Positions 42,395-49,737 of a stretch of DNA of 50,635 nt are shown here, piece by piece. The notes beneath the pieces were generated by a model, which saw only the letters and a list, made by a program, of their open reading frames with translations, ran no database searches and had not been told where the DNA came from. Source of the DNA: Rhodococcus aetherivorans (GTDB lineage: Bacteria; Actinomycetota; Actinomycetes; Mycobacteriales; Mycobacteriaceae). The position numbers and the translations under genes were made by a program. The stretch's first letter is position 1. Every line of letters begins with the position of its first letter. The DNA lies in NCBI RefSeq assembly GCF_011058165.1, contig NZ_JAALEG010000040.1:1-50635 (forward strand). Reading direction: 5' to 3'.

Positions 42395-42853
42395 ATGAGC
42401 GAAACAGCGCAGCGCGACACCACGGCGACGCCGCAACAGGTGTGGGATGTCCTCGCCGACGGCTGGTCGTACGCGGGCTGGGTGGTGGGCGCCTCCCGCA
42501 TCCGGGCCGTGGACGACGCGTGGCCGGCGGTGGGCAGCCGCATCCACCACTCGGTGGGGGTGTGGCCCGCCCTGCTGAACGACCATACCGAGGTGGTGGA
42601 ATCGATCCCCGGCAGGGAGCTGAAGCTGCGTGCGCGGGCGTGGCCGGCCGGGCAGGCCGAGATCACCATGCGCCTGCACGAGCGGCCCGGGGGGTGCCGG
42701 ATCGAGATGGCCGAGAAGGCCGCCGCCGGCCCGGCTCAGTTCGTACCCGGTGCGATCCAGGCCCGGCTGGTGCTGCCGCGCAACGTCGAGTGCCTGCGCC
42801 GGCTCATGCTCATGGCCGAACACGCCACGGAGCCGAAGGGCGTCGGAGAGTGA
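42395..42853 (+). CDS. SRPBCC (polyketide cyclase/START-like) protein
   Basis: A 152-residue small-molecule-binding fold (TPQQVWDVLADGWSYAGWVVGASRIRAVD, PAVGSRIHHSVGVWPALL). Such proteins bind hydrophobic ligands in a deep cavity. The stop overlaps the next start by 4 bases (GTGA), indicating tight coupling to the oxidoreductase gene. A gagaggg site precedes the ATG. Confidence 0.88.
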   Translation: MSETAQRDTTATPQQVWDVLADGWSYAGWVVGASRIRAVDDAWPAVGSRIHHSVGVWPALLNDHTEVVESIPGRELKLRARAWPAGQAEITMRLHERPGGCRIEMAEKAAAGPAQFVPGAIQARLVLPRNVECLRRLMLMAEHATEPKGVGE

Positions 42854-44445
42854 GCACCGAGACCGTCGACGCCGTCGTCGTCGGCGCCGGCCAGAACGGC
42901 CTGACCGCGGCGGCCGTGCTCGCCGACGCCGGCTGGGACGTCCTGGTGCTCGAGGAGCAGCACGAGATCGGCGGCGCCGTCCGCACGGCGGAACTGCATC
43001 CGGGCTTCCGTATGGACCTGTTCAGCGCCTTCTACCCCCTCGCGGCGGCGTCCCCGGCGTTCCGCGCGCTCGACCTCGCGTCGCACGGGCTGCGGCTGCG
43101 GCGGGCGCCGCGGGTGTACGGGCACGCCGCCGGGCCGGACGACGAGGACGCCGCGGTGGTCTATCCGGACGTCACCGAGACCGCGGCGGAACTCGAACGG
43201 CGCCACCCCGGCGACGGGACCACCTGGATCCGCCTGGCCGAGCAGTGGAAGGGCATCCGTGAGCCCTTCCTGAGCACCCTGTTCGAGCCGTTCCCACCGG
43301 TGCGCGGCCCGGCGGGGCTGATCCGCCGGCTCGGCACCGCGGACGCACTGCGCTTCATGCGGATGCTGGCGCTGCCCGCCCGCCGGATGGCCCAGGAACT
43401 GTTCGGCGGTGAGCACGCGCGGCTGCTGCTGCTCGGCAACGCCATGCACGCCGACACCCCCGTGGACTCGGCGGGCAGCGGAATCATGGGATACGTCCTG
43501 ACCATGCTCGCCCAGGACGTCGGCTATCCGGTGCCCGAGGGCGGCGCCGGGGAGCTCGCGGCGGCCCTGGCGCGGCGCGGCGAACGCAGCGGGGCCCGGA
43601 TCCTGTGCGGCCGGAAGGTCACCGGCATCGAGGTCGGCGGCGGTGTGGCGACCGAGGTCCGCACCGAGCAGGGGGAGCGGTTCCGGGTACGGCGCGCGGT
43701 ACTGGCCGACGTGTCCGCGCCGGCACTGTTCGGTTCGCTCCTGCCCGCGGACGCCGTGCCCGCCGCGGTCCGCGACGACCTGCGGCGCTTCGAGTGGGAC
43801 ACGCCCGTGGTGAAGGTGAACTACGCGTTCGACCGGCCGATTCCGTGGCGCTCGCCGGCGCTCGCGACGGCCGGGACCGTCCACCTCGGCGCCGACGCCG
43901 ACGGTCTCGTGCACTGGTCGGCCGACCTCGCGACCGGCCGCGTCCCGGAGCATCCCTTCATCATCTTCGGCCAGATGACCACCACAGATCCTGCCCGCTC
44001 GCCGGAGGGAACGGAAAGCGCCTGGGCGTACACGCATCTGCCGCGCGGTGTCGCCGACGACGCCTCCGCGGAGGAACTCGCCCGGCGCGTCGACGCCGAA
44101 CTCGAGGCGCACGCGCCGGGGGTGCTGAGCTCGGTCGTGCACCGCAGCGTGCAACGCCCGCGCGACCTCGAGGCCGCCAACGCGAACCTCGTCGGGGGGG
44201 CGGTCAACGGCGGCACCGCCCAGATCCATCAGCAGCTCGTGTTCCGGCCGTTGCCCGGCTTCGGTGGTCCCCGCACGCCGGTCGAGGGTGTGTACCTGGC
44301 CGGCTCGTCCACCCATCCCGGCGGTGGCGTCCACGGGATGTGCGGGTGGAACGCGGCCCGGGCGGCCCTGCGCGACCACGGCGTGGGCGGCAGGGTTCGG
44401 CGGCGGCTGAACGGGGCGATCTCGGACGTGCTGATGCGCAGCTGA
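42850..44445 (+). CDS. Phytoene dehydrogenase-like FAD/NAD(P) oxidoreductase
   Basis: A 531-residue flavoprotein of the CrtI/phytoene-desaturase superfamily (VVVGAGQNGLTAAAVLADAGWDVLVLE at the N-terminus; GVYLAGSSTHPGGGVHGMCG at the C-terminus). Carotenoid genes such as crtB are not beside it, so its substrate is probably not phytoene. The GTG at 42850 overlaps the SRPBCC stop. It ends a three-gene operon with the epimerase. Confidence 0.88.
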   Translation: MSTETVDAVVVGAGQNGLTAAAVLADAGWDVLVLEEQHEIGGAVRTAELHPGFRMDLFSAFYPLAAASPAFRALDLASHGLRLRRAPRVYGHAAGPDDEDAAVVYPDVTETAAELERRHPGDGTTWIRLAEQWKGIREPFLSTLFEPFPPVRGPAGLIRRLGTADALRFMRMLALPARRMAQELFGGEHARLLLLGNAMHADTPVDSAGSGIMGYVLTMLAQDVGYPVPEGGAGELAAALARRGERSGARILCGRKVTGIEVGGGVATEVRTEQGERFRVRRAVLADVSAPALFGSLLPADAVPAAVRDDLRRFEWDTPVVKVNYAFDRPIPWRSPALATAGTVHLGADADGLVHWSADLATGRVPEHPFIIFGQMTTTDPARSPEGTESAWAYTHLPRGVADDASAEELARRVDAELEAHAPGVLSSVVHRSVQRPRDLEAANANLVGGAVNGGTAQIHQQLVFRPLPGFGGPRTPVEGVYLAGSSTHPGGGVHGMCGWNAARAALRDHGVGGRVRRRLNGAISDVLMRS

Positions 44446-44487
44446 ATTCCCGGTGCCCTTGCCGAACGCGGAGATTCACACGTTTCG

Positions 44488-44514
44488 GGGTTGAGCGATT
44501 CGCCGACGGGGTAT
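44488..44514 (+). promoter_or_regulatory. SigF-like promoter for the small membrane protein gene
   Basis: GGTTG (44489-44493), 15 bases, GGGTAT (44509-44514), eight bases before the ATG at 44523. Confidence 0.5.
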
Positions 44515-44522
44515 CAGAAGTC

Positions 44523-44915
44523 ATGGGAACGCCAGTGGGAACACCGATCCGGCAGGTGTACAACCCTTCCCTCGTGCCGCGGGCGCTGCGCGAGGTGGAA
44601 GGCGGAGTCGCCGCAATCGCCGCGGGCATCTGCGTGATCGCCGCCGTCGGCGTGGGTGTGCTCTCCGCTTCCGCCGTCACGGGCATCGGGGCCGGACTCG
44701 CCGTGGCGGCGGGACTGTCGTTCATGCTCGGTTCGCTGGCCCCGACCGGGGCGGCGCCGGCCGGCGCGCGCCGGGAGCCCGACCGTGCCGGGCCCTCGTT
44801 GTTCCGCAACCGTCCGGACGGCGCCGCGGCTCCCGCATCGCGGCGCACCGCCGTCACCGCCTTCCGCCCGCACCACGTTTCGGGCGGCCGCTTGGAGGGG
44901 TACTCCCACGTATGA
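44523..44915 (+). CDS. Small membrane protein, family not recognised
   Basis: A 130-residue protein with two adjacent hydrophobic segments (GGVAAIAAGICVIAAVGVGVL and GIGAGLAVAAGLSFMLGSL) followed by a basic, proline- and arginine-rich tail of about 50 residues. No family recognised. Its 3' end contains the promoter of the next operon. Confidence 0.7.
   Translation: MGTPVGTPIRQVYNPSLVPRALREVEGGVAAIAAGICVIAAVGVGVLSASAVTGIGAGLAVAAGLSFMLGSLAPTGAAPAGARREPDRAGPSLFRNRPDGAAAPASRRTAVTAFRPHHVSGGRLEGYSHV
44877..44903 (+). promoter_or_regulatory. SigF-like promoter for the methyltransferase/CDGSH operon
   Basis: GTTTC (44877-44881), 16 bases, GGGTAC (44898-44903), inside the 3' end of the preceding gene and 69 bases before the GTG at 44973. 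Confidence 0.45.
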
Positions 44916-44972
44916 CAACGACGTCTCGCCCGGAGTCCAACGTGTCCCTCGCCCGGTCCACCCACGGGGGTC

Positions 44973-45659
44973 GTGCCGTCGCAGCCGGGGTCCGGTAACG
45001 TGCCGGCGCCCAGGAGGGTGTGGCGACTGCCCGGTGTGTACCGCCCGCAGGAGGATTCGCATCTGCTCGCCGGCGCACTCGATCGTGCGGCGGCACCCCC
45101 CGGCGCCAAGGTGCTCGACTTCTGCACCGGCACAGGGTTCATCGCCGTGTCGGCGGCCATGTCCGGTGCCGGGTCCGTGACGGCACTGGACATCGCTCCC
45201 CGGGCGGTCCTCGCGGCGCGTATCAACGCGCGGTCGCGGCAGCTTCCCATCCGGGTCCTGCGCGGCGGACTGGACGAAGCCGACCGGCACGGACCGTTCG
45301 ACGTGGTGCTGTCCAATCCGCCCTACGTACCGCACGCAGCCGGGGACGGTGACGCCCGCTGGGATGCCGGTGCCGACGGGCGGGCGGTGCTGGACCCGCT
45401 GTGCCGGAGCCTGCCGAACCTGTTGTCTCCCGGCGGTTTCGCTCTCGTCGTGCATTCGGAGTTCTCCGGGGTGGACGAGACGCTCGTCCGGTTGCGCGAC
45501 GGCGGTCTCAAGGCCTCCGTCGTGGCGCGTCGCCGGATCCCGTTCGGGCCCGTGATGCGCAGCCGCGCCGGGTATCTGCGGGCGCGTTACGAACTGCCCG
45601 CGGGCGTCGACACCGAGGAAGTGGTGGTGATCCGTGCCGATCGAACACACTGCCCGTGA
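44973..45659 (+). CDS. HemK2/MTQ2-like class I methyltransferase
   Basis: A 228-residue SAM-dependent methyltransferase. The GVYRPQEDSHLL start, SAM motif DFCTGTGFIAV and active-site NPPYVP are those of glutamine/N-methyltransferases of the HemK2/MTQ2 type. Known relatives methylate release factors, but this bacterium would normally have PrmC for that, so the target may differ. A second possible GTG start is at 45000. The CDGSH gene begins inside its last codons. Confidence 0.87.
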   Translation: MPSQPGSGNVPAPRRVWRLPGVYRPQEDSHLLAGALDRAAAPPGAKVLDFCTGTGFIAVSAAMSGAGSVTALDIAPRAVLAARINARSRQLPIRVLRGGLDEADRHGPFDVVLSNPPYVPHAAGDGDARWDAGADGRAVLDPLCRSLPNLLSPGGFALVVHSEFSGVDETLVRLRDGGLKASVVARRRIPFGPVMRSRAGYLRARYELPAGVDTEEVVVIRADRTHCP

Positions 45660-45945
45660 AGTAGCCACGGACGGCAGCCCCCGGGACACGTCTTCCGGGG
45701 GCGTCGCTGTGCCCGGCCTGTGCTCGGGACTGCGGGTGGAGGGTCCCGCGGGGGCGGAGCCCAGGGTCGTCCGCCTGGTCCGCGGCGGTCCCGTCCTGGT
45801 CGAGGGCCCGGTGCGCATCGTGACCGAGGACGGCGACGAGGTGGAATCGGACCGGTTCGTCGTCGCGATCTGCCGGTGCCGGCGCAGCGAGCGGTACCCG
45901 CTGTGCGACACCAGTCACCGCCGGTCCCGGCGCGATCCACGCTGA
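45634..45945 (+). CDS. CDGSH iron-sulphur domain protein
   Basis: A 103-residue protein starting at a GTG that overlaps the methyltransferase gene by 26 bases. Cluster ligands are C80, C82, C91 and H95 (CRCRRSERYPLCDTSH). The usual CDGSH has glycine after Asp; here it is threonine (T93), while the four ligands are kept. CDGSH domains bind a labile 2Fe-2S cluster and are linked to redox sensing or cluster transfer. Confidence 0.87.
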   Translation: MPIEHTAREVATDGSPRDTSSGGVAVPGLCSGLRVEGPAGAEPRVVRLVRGGPVLVEGPVRIVTEDGDEVESDRFVVAICRCRRSERYPLCDTSHRRSRRDPR

Positions 45946-46005
45946 GACCCGCCGGTTCCGGCGGGGTGCCGGTCGTGCCGGGTGCGCACGACGTCGGTGG
46001 ACAAC

Positions 46006-46044
46006 GCGGGGCGGGCGGTTCCCGAGAGGAACCGCCCGCCCCGC
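46006..46044. terminator. Bidirectional terminator
   Basis: A perfect 17-bp GC-rich stem (46006-46022 with 46028-46044) and a 5-base loop cgaga, between the convergent CDGSH gene and the small gene at 46069. Confidence 0.8.
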
Positions 46045-46068
46045 AACGCGTTTACGCGTCGTCACGCG

Positions 46069-46224
46069 TCAATACCAGTACTTCCGGCCGCCGACAGCCC
46101 GGCCCGTCGCTCCGAGGATCGCCAGGATTGCGCCTACCACCAGGAGAATGATCCCGAGCGTCCACAGGATAGAGATGTTGGTGAGGAAACCCACCACGAG
46201 CAGAATCAAACCCAGAATGATCAT
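46069..46224 (-). CDS. DUF6131-like 51-residue membrane protein
   Basis: A protein that is almost entirely two membrane helices (MIILGLILLVVGFLTNISILW and LGIILLVVGAILAILGATG) with a polar RAVGGRKYWY tail. The ATG at 46224 has GAGGTG in front. It fits the very small actinobacterial DUF6131 family; function unknown. A full-consensus SigF-like promoter lies 58 bases upstream. Confidence 0.85.
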   Translation of the reverse strand: MIILGLILLVVGFLTNISILWTLGIILLVVGAILAILGATGRAVGGRKYWY

Positions 46225-46281
46225 GAGTGTCACCTCGCTGTCGGTGCCCGTTGCCGGTCGGATCCGGGCCGTGCACAGGGG

Positions 46282-46307
46282 ATACCCGCATCGGATGTGC
46301 CGAAACC
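46282..46307 (-). promoter_or_regulatory. SigF-like promoter for the 51-residue membrane protein
   Basis: Minus strand GGTTT (46307-46303), 15 bases, GGGTAT (46287-46282), a full consensus match. Confidence 0.6.
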
Positions 46308-46390
46308 TCGCGAACCGCTCGTGGTGGGAAGGATGTGCACTTCGCGTCGATCCGTGGCGCGCGGACGGCGCCGGTGGCATTGTCGGGTGC

Positions 46391-46807
46391 ATGCCTACTT
46401 CGGAGAACCCCGGGGACAGCGTCCCCGGCGAGTACAGCGTCGACGACGAGGACCAGTTGCAGCCGGAGGATTCCCTGATCGACCGCGGTGTCGACGACGT
46501 CCTCGACGAGGGATTCTCGCCGATGGAACGACCCGTCGGCCTCGAACGCCACGAGACCTTGGACGAACGGCTCCGCGAGGAGGAGCCCGAACGCGAGGAC
46601 GACGAGGGGGAGAACGAGTTCCGCAGCTCCGTCGCCGAGGCGGGCCGGGCGCGCGCGGGACGCCTCGTCGCGCCGGACGAGGGCACCGCCGAGGACGTGG
46701 ATTCCGAGCTGTTCGGCACGGACGTAGGGATCGACGGGGGCGCGGCCTCCGCCGAGGAAGCGGCCGTCCACCTGATCGAGGAGGAGGAGCCCGACCGGCA
46801 GGACTGA
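46391..46807 (+). CDS. DUF5709 acidic protein
   Basis: A 138-residue, strongly acidic protein (many Glu/Asp; QLQPEDSLIDRGVDDVLDEGFSPMERP near the start) without hydrophobic segments or cysteines. It fits the actinobacterial DUF5709 family. It is probably intrinsically disordered in part; function unknown. Confidence 0.83.
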   Translation: MPTSENPGDSVPGEYSVDDEDQLQPEDSLIDRGVDDVLDEGFSPMERPVGLERHETLDERLREEEPEREDDEGENEFRSSVAEAGRARAGRLVAPDEGTAEDVDSELFGTDVGIDGGAASAEEAAVHLIEEEEPDRQD

Positions 46808-46813
46808 ACGGCG

Positions 46814-46849
46814 GCCGCCCGGCACCCGAGGACTCGGATGCCGGGCGGC
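46814..46849. terminator. Bidirectional terminator between DUF5709 and the redox enzyme gene
   Basis: An 11-bp stem (46814-46824 with 46839-46849) continued after one mismatch by CCGAG/CTCGG and a two-base turn. It fills the gap between the two convergent genes. Confidence 0.75.
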
Positions 46850-46867
46850 GATCGGCCGGAGGGACGC

Positions 46868-47881
46868 TCAGACGGCTCCGGCGCCGAGCAGGGACGACTC
46901 GTCGTCGTTCCACCGCTCGAGCACGTAGGCGGCGAGCCGGCCCTCGAGGTATTCCATCGCCTCCGCGCCGAACGCGATGTCGCCCGCGCAGCGCGGATCC
47001 CGTTCCACCAGATCGCCCACCACGTCGTAGCGCAGCACCTGCTCGTGCACCGCGTCCGCCTCGATGTGCTCGGTGTAGAAGTGGATGCAGGCGCTCGGCG
47101 CGCCGAGGCGTTCGAGGCCGCGTGCCATGCGGCGCGCCATCGGGGAGGAGGTGATCTCCGCGGAGGCGAACAACCCCACGAGCTTCGGGGTGTGTGCGCG
47201 GTGCAGCCCGCACAGGGACATGAAGTTCACCGTCGCGAGCGTCTCCGCCGGCACCCGGTCCAGATACGCCAGGTATCCCGGGTCGAGTCCGGCCGCGGCG
47301 AGCAGGTCGAAGTAGAGGGTCGAGTGCATGCGGTCGGCCCGGCCGCCGCCGTACTCGTCGAACTCCACCGCGACGAGCGCCGCTTTCGCCCGGCCCGTGA
47401 GCCGGGGGATGGCGAACGAGTGCGGGTCGGCCTCCTTGAGGTGGTAGACGGACCGGTGCACGAAGAACTCGCGCACCTGCTCCCAGGTGCCGCGTTCGCA
47501 GATGTGGTGGGACACGCCCCACGCGTCCTCGGGTTCGCGGCACAGGTCGTCGAGCACCCGCTGGGGATCGTTGCCCGAGGGCACGTCGGCGTGCAGCCGG
47601 TCCAGGAACAGCCCCTCGAGGCCGGCCCGGACGGTCAGCGGGCCCGGCGCCCATTCCCAGCCCGCGTCGACTCCGTCGAACCCGCGGTAGGACAGTTCGT
47701 ACAGCACCGTCAGGGCCAGCTGGGCGTCCTCGCCGTAGGGGTCGATCCCGGCCACCTCGATCGGCCAGATCGTGGTATCGGCCGGACGCGCGAGCCGCTC
47801 GATCACCTCTCGGGAGACAGGGCCCCGGGCCCGCGGAAGGGCGGAGGACTGCATCACGACGGTCGGCGAATTCGCAGGCAT
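46868..47881 (-). CDS. Iron-containing redox enzyme (haem-oxygenase-like fold)
   Basis: A 337-residue helical protein of the haem-oxygenase-like diiron group. Conserved stretches include REFFVHRSVYHLKEADPHSFAIPRL, VEFDEYGGGRADRMH and FYTEHIEADAVHE, rich in His and Glu that could bind two iron atoms. The activity is unknown; relatives perform oxidative decarboxylation or N-oxygenation. ATG 47881 or the inner ATG at 47854 may be used; a SigF-like promoter abuts the first. In other actinobacteria, from memory, this family often neighbours the methyltransferase/CDGSH pair, which is 0.9 kb away here. Confidence 0.85.
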   Translation of the reverse strand: MPANSPTVVMQSSALPRARGPVSREVIERLARPADTTIWPIEVAGIDPYGEDAQLALTVLYELSYRGFDGVDAGWEWAPGPLTVRAGLEGLFLDRLHADVPSGNDPQRVLDDLCREPEDAWGVSHHICERGTWEQVREFFVHRSVYHLKEADPHSFAIPRLTGRAKAALVAVEFDEYGGGRADRMHSTLYFDLLAAAGLDPGYLAYLDRVPAETLATVNFMSLCGLHRAHTPKLVGLFASAEITSSPMARRMARGLERLGAPSACIHFYTEHIEADAVHEQVLRYDVVGDLVERDPRCAGDIAFGAEAMEYLEGRLAAYVLERWNDDESSLLGAGAV

Positions 47882-47889
47882 GTGCGCGG

Positions 47890-47915
47890 ATACCCGGACC
47901 CGATTCGTGCGAAAC
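47890..47915 (-). promoter_or_regulatory. SigF-like promoter for the redox enzyme gene
   Basis: Minus strand GTTTC (47915-47911), 15 bases, GGGTAT (47895-47890). Confidence 0.55.
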
Positions 47916-47930
47916 GCCCTGCGGCGCGCG

Positions 47931-47956
47931 GGTGTGGGACGGGTTCGCGCGGGTAT
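47931..47956 (+). promoter_or_regulatory. SigF-like promoter for the SDR gene
   Basis: GGTGT (47931-47935), 15 bases, GGGTAT (47951-47956), ten bases before the ATG at 47967. It stands back to back with the promoter at 47890-47915. Confidence 0.55.
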
Positions 47957-47966
47957 CCGCCCGGGC

Positions 47967-48863
47967 ATGAACGGTGACCACAGCGACAACGAGAACACGG
48001 CGCCCGGGGGCGAGGACGTCGAGCGCCCGCCCCACACGATCGACTATCCCGGTGCGACGGCCGACATGGCCGAGCAGCCCCGCGACGAGATGCGGGACTA
48101 CCGGGGCCGTGACCTGCTCGCCGGACGCAAGGCCCTGATCACCGGCGGCGACTCCGGCATCGGGCGCGCGGTGGCGGTGGCCTTCGCGAAGGAGGGAGCC
48201 GACGTCGCGATCGCCTACCTGGAGGAGCACGACGACGCCGAGCACACCGCGGAACTGGTGCGGCGTGCAGGCCGTGCATGCCATCTGCTCCCGGGCGATC
48301 TCGCCGCCGCGGAGCACTGTCGCGCGGTGGTCGCCGACGCGGCCGCGGCGCTCGGCGGCCTGGATCTGCTGGTGAACAACGTCGCGTACCAGGAGCCGGT
48401 GGACGACCTCGCCGAGCTCGACGACGCCCAGTGGCGGCGGACGTTCGCGGTGAACATCGACAGCTACTTCCACGTGACGAAGGCGGCGCTCGCTCACCTG
48501 CCCCGCGGCTCCGCGGTGATCAACACCGCCTCCATCAACGGTCTGCGGGGCAACAAGTCGCTGATCGACTATTCGGCGACGAAGGGCGCGGTGCTCGCGC
48601 TGACGTACTCGCTGGCGCAGTCCTTCCAGGATCGGGGAATCCGCATCAACTGCGTGGCGCCGGGGCCGGTATGGACGCCGCTGATCCCCGCCACCATGGA
48701 TGCGGAGAAGGTCGCGACGTTCGGGCAGCAGGCCCCGTTCGGCCGGGCCGCGCAGCCCGACGAGATCGCGCCCTCGTACGTCTTCTTCGCCTCCGAGACG
48801 ATGTCGTCGTACTACAGCGGTGAGGTGCTCGCACCGATCGGTGGCGAGACGCTGCCCGGCTGA
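47967..48863 (+). CDS. SDR oxidoreductase, YdaD/YghA general-stress type
   Basis: A 298-residue classical short-chain dehydrogenase. An N-terminal extension (PPHTIDYPGATADMAEQPRDEMRDY) precedes the TGGDSGIGRAVA cofactor motif; the catalytic triad is Ser in NTASING and YSATK. The extension and motif set fit the YdaD/YhdF/YghA group, several of which are sigma-B stress proteins in Bacillus. Substrate unknown. Confidence 0.9.
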   Translation: MNGDHSDNENTAPGGEDVERPPHTIDYPGATADMAEQPRDEMRDYRGRDLLAGRKALITGGDSGIGRAVAVAFAKEGADVAIAYLEEHDDAEHTAELVRRAGRACHLLPGDLAAAEHCRAVVADAAAALGGLDLLVNNVAYQEPVDDLAELDDAQWRRTFAVNIDSYFHVTKAALAHLPRGSAVINTASINGLRGNKSLIDYSATKGAVLALTYSLAQSFQDRGIRINCVAPGPVWTPLIPATMDAEKVATFGQQAPFGRAAQPDEIAPSYVFFASETMSSYYSGEVLAPIGGETLPG

Positions 48864-48869
48864 GCCCGG

Positions 48870-49361
48870 TCACCGCCGCCGGTAGCGCCAGGGGTAGGCG
48901 ACCCACAGGGTCAGGAACAGCACGACCGTGACGACGCCCGCGGCGATGCCGGCGGCGGTATTGACCACCAGTCCGACGACGAGCACGACGACGCCGGTCA
49001 TCGCGACGCCCAGCAGGAGCAGGCCCGCCATGGCGAAGCGGTGCGCGGTGTTCACCAGCTCGGGGAGCCGGCGCTGCCGGAAGAGCAGGCGGTGCATGCC
49101 CACGGGAGCGACGAGGAGGATGGTGGCCGCGATCGACGCGAGCACGGTGACGAGGTAGACGCCGCGCTGGAAGTCGGTGAGTGCGTCGAACCGGCTCTGG
49201 AACGGCAGGGTGAGCAGGAAGCCTGTGAGGAGCTGGACGCCGGTCTGCACTACGCGCAGCTCCTGCAGCAGGCTCGACCAGTTCCGGTCCAGCCGCTGCA
49301 CGGGGGTCTCGTGCCGGACCTGCCTGTTCCACTCCTCGTTCGGCACCGCTGCGGGCTGCAC
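48870..49361 (-). CDS. DUF6328 membrane protein
   Basis: A 163-residue protein. A polar start (RHETPVQRLDRNWSSLLQELRVVQTGVQLLTGF) leads into four hydrophobic segments and a basic YPWRYRRR end, as in DUF6328. Function unknown. The GTG at 49361 follows a SigF-like promoter by nine bases; longer readings would cross it. Confidence 0.82.
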   Translation of the reverse strand: MQPAAVPNEEWNRQVRHETPVQRLDRNWSSLLQELRVVQTGVQLLTGFLLTLPFQSRFDALTDFQRGVYLVTVLASIAATILLVAPVGMHRLLFRQRRLPELVNTAHRFAMAGLLLLGVAMTGVVVLVVGLVVNTAAGIAAGVVTVVLFLTLWVAYPWRYRRR

Positions 49362-49370
49362 GGTTGTGAC

Positions 49371-49396
49371 ATGCCCCGTACGGCGCCCGTCAAACC
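49371..49396 (-). promoter_or_regulatory. SigF-like promoter for the DUF6328 gene
   Basis: Minus strand GGTTT (49396-49392), 15 bases, GGGCAT (49376-49371), the same variant as before the Rieske oxidoreductase gene. Confidence 0.5.
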
Positions 49397-49421
49397 TCCG
49401 CGGCGACGACGGCAGCCCACT

Positions 49422-49437
49422 TGTGACCTGTGTCACT
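49422..49437. promoter_or_regulatory. CRP/GlxR-like palindrome
   Basis: TGTGA-cctgtg-TCACT differs from TGTGA-N6-TCACA only at the last base. It lies 58 bases before the small membrane protein gene at 49495. Confidence 0.4.
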
Positions 49438-49494
49438 GTGGGGGTACTGTCGGCTCCACCAGGGACAACGGCGCTCTGAGGAAGGAGAGCGGTC

Positions 49495-49716
49495 ATGAAG
49501 CTCAATCTGTTCGTCGCATGGACCGGATACATGCTCGCGTTGCTCTCGATCGTGAGTCTTGCGGCCTTCCTCTACGCCGCGGGTTCCGGCAACGGCGGGT
49601 GGGCGCTTGTCGCCGGCATAGTATGCGTCGTCGCGGTCGCGTCGGCGATCGCGATGATCGGCACGACCGTCCATCACGACCACCGTCTGCATCGCGAGAC
49701 GCCGCACCTGTTCTGA
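49495..49716 (+). CDS. Small membrane protein, 73 residues
   Basis: Two hydrophobic segments (WTGYMLALLSIVSLAAFLYAA and WALVAGIVCVVAVASAIAMIG) and a histidine-rich tail (TTVHHDHRLHRETPH) that might bind metal. A gaggaaggagagc ribosome site precedes the ATG. No family recognised. Convergent with ppk2. Confidence 0.75.
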   Translation: MKLNLFVAWTGYMLALLSIVSLAAFLYAAGSGNGGWALVAGIVCVVAVASAIAMIGTTVHHDHRLHRETPHLF

Positions 49717-49737
49717 CGGTCCGGTCCCGCCGCCGCC

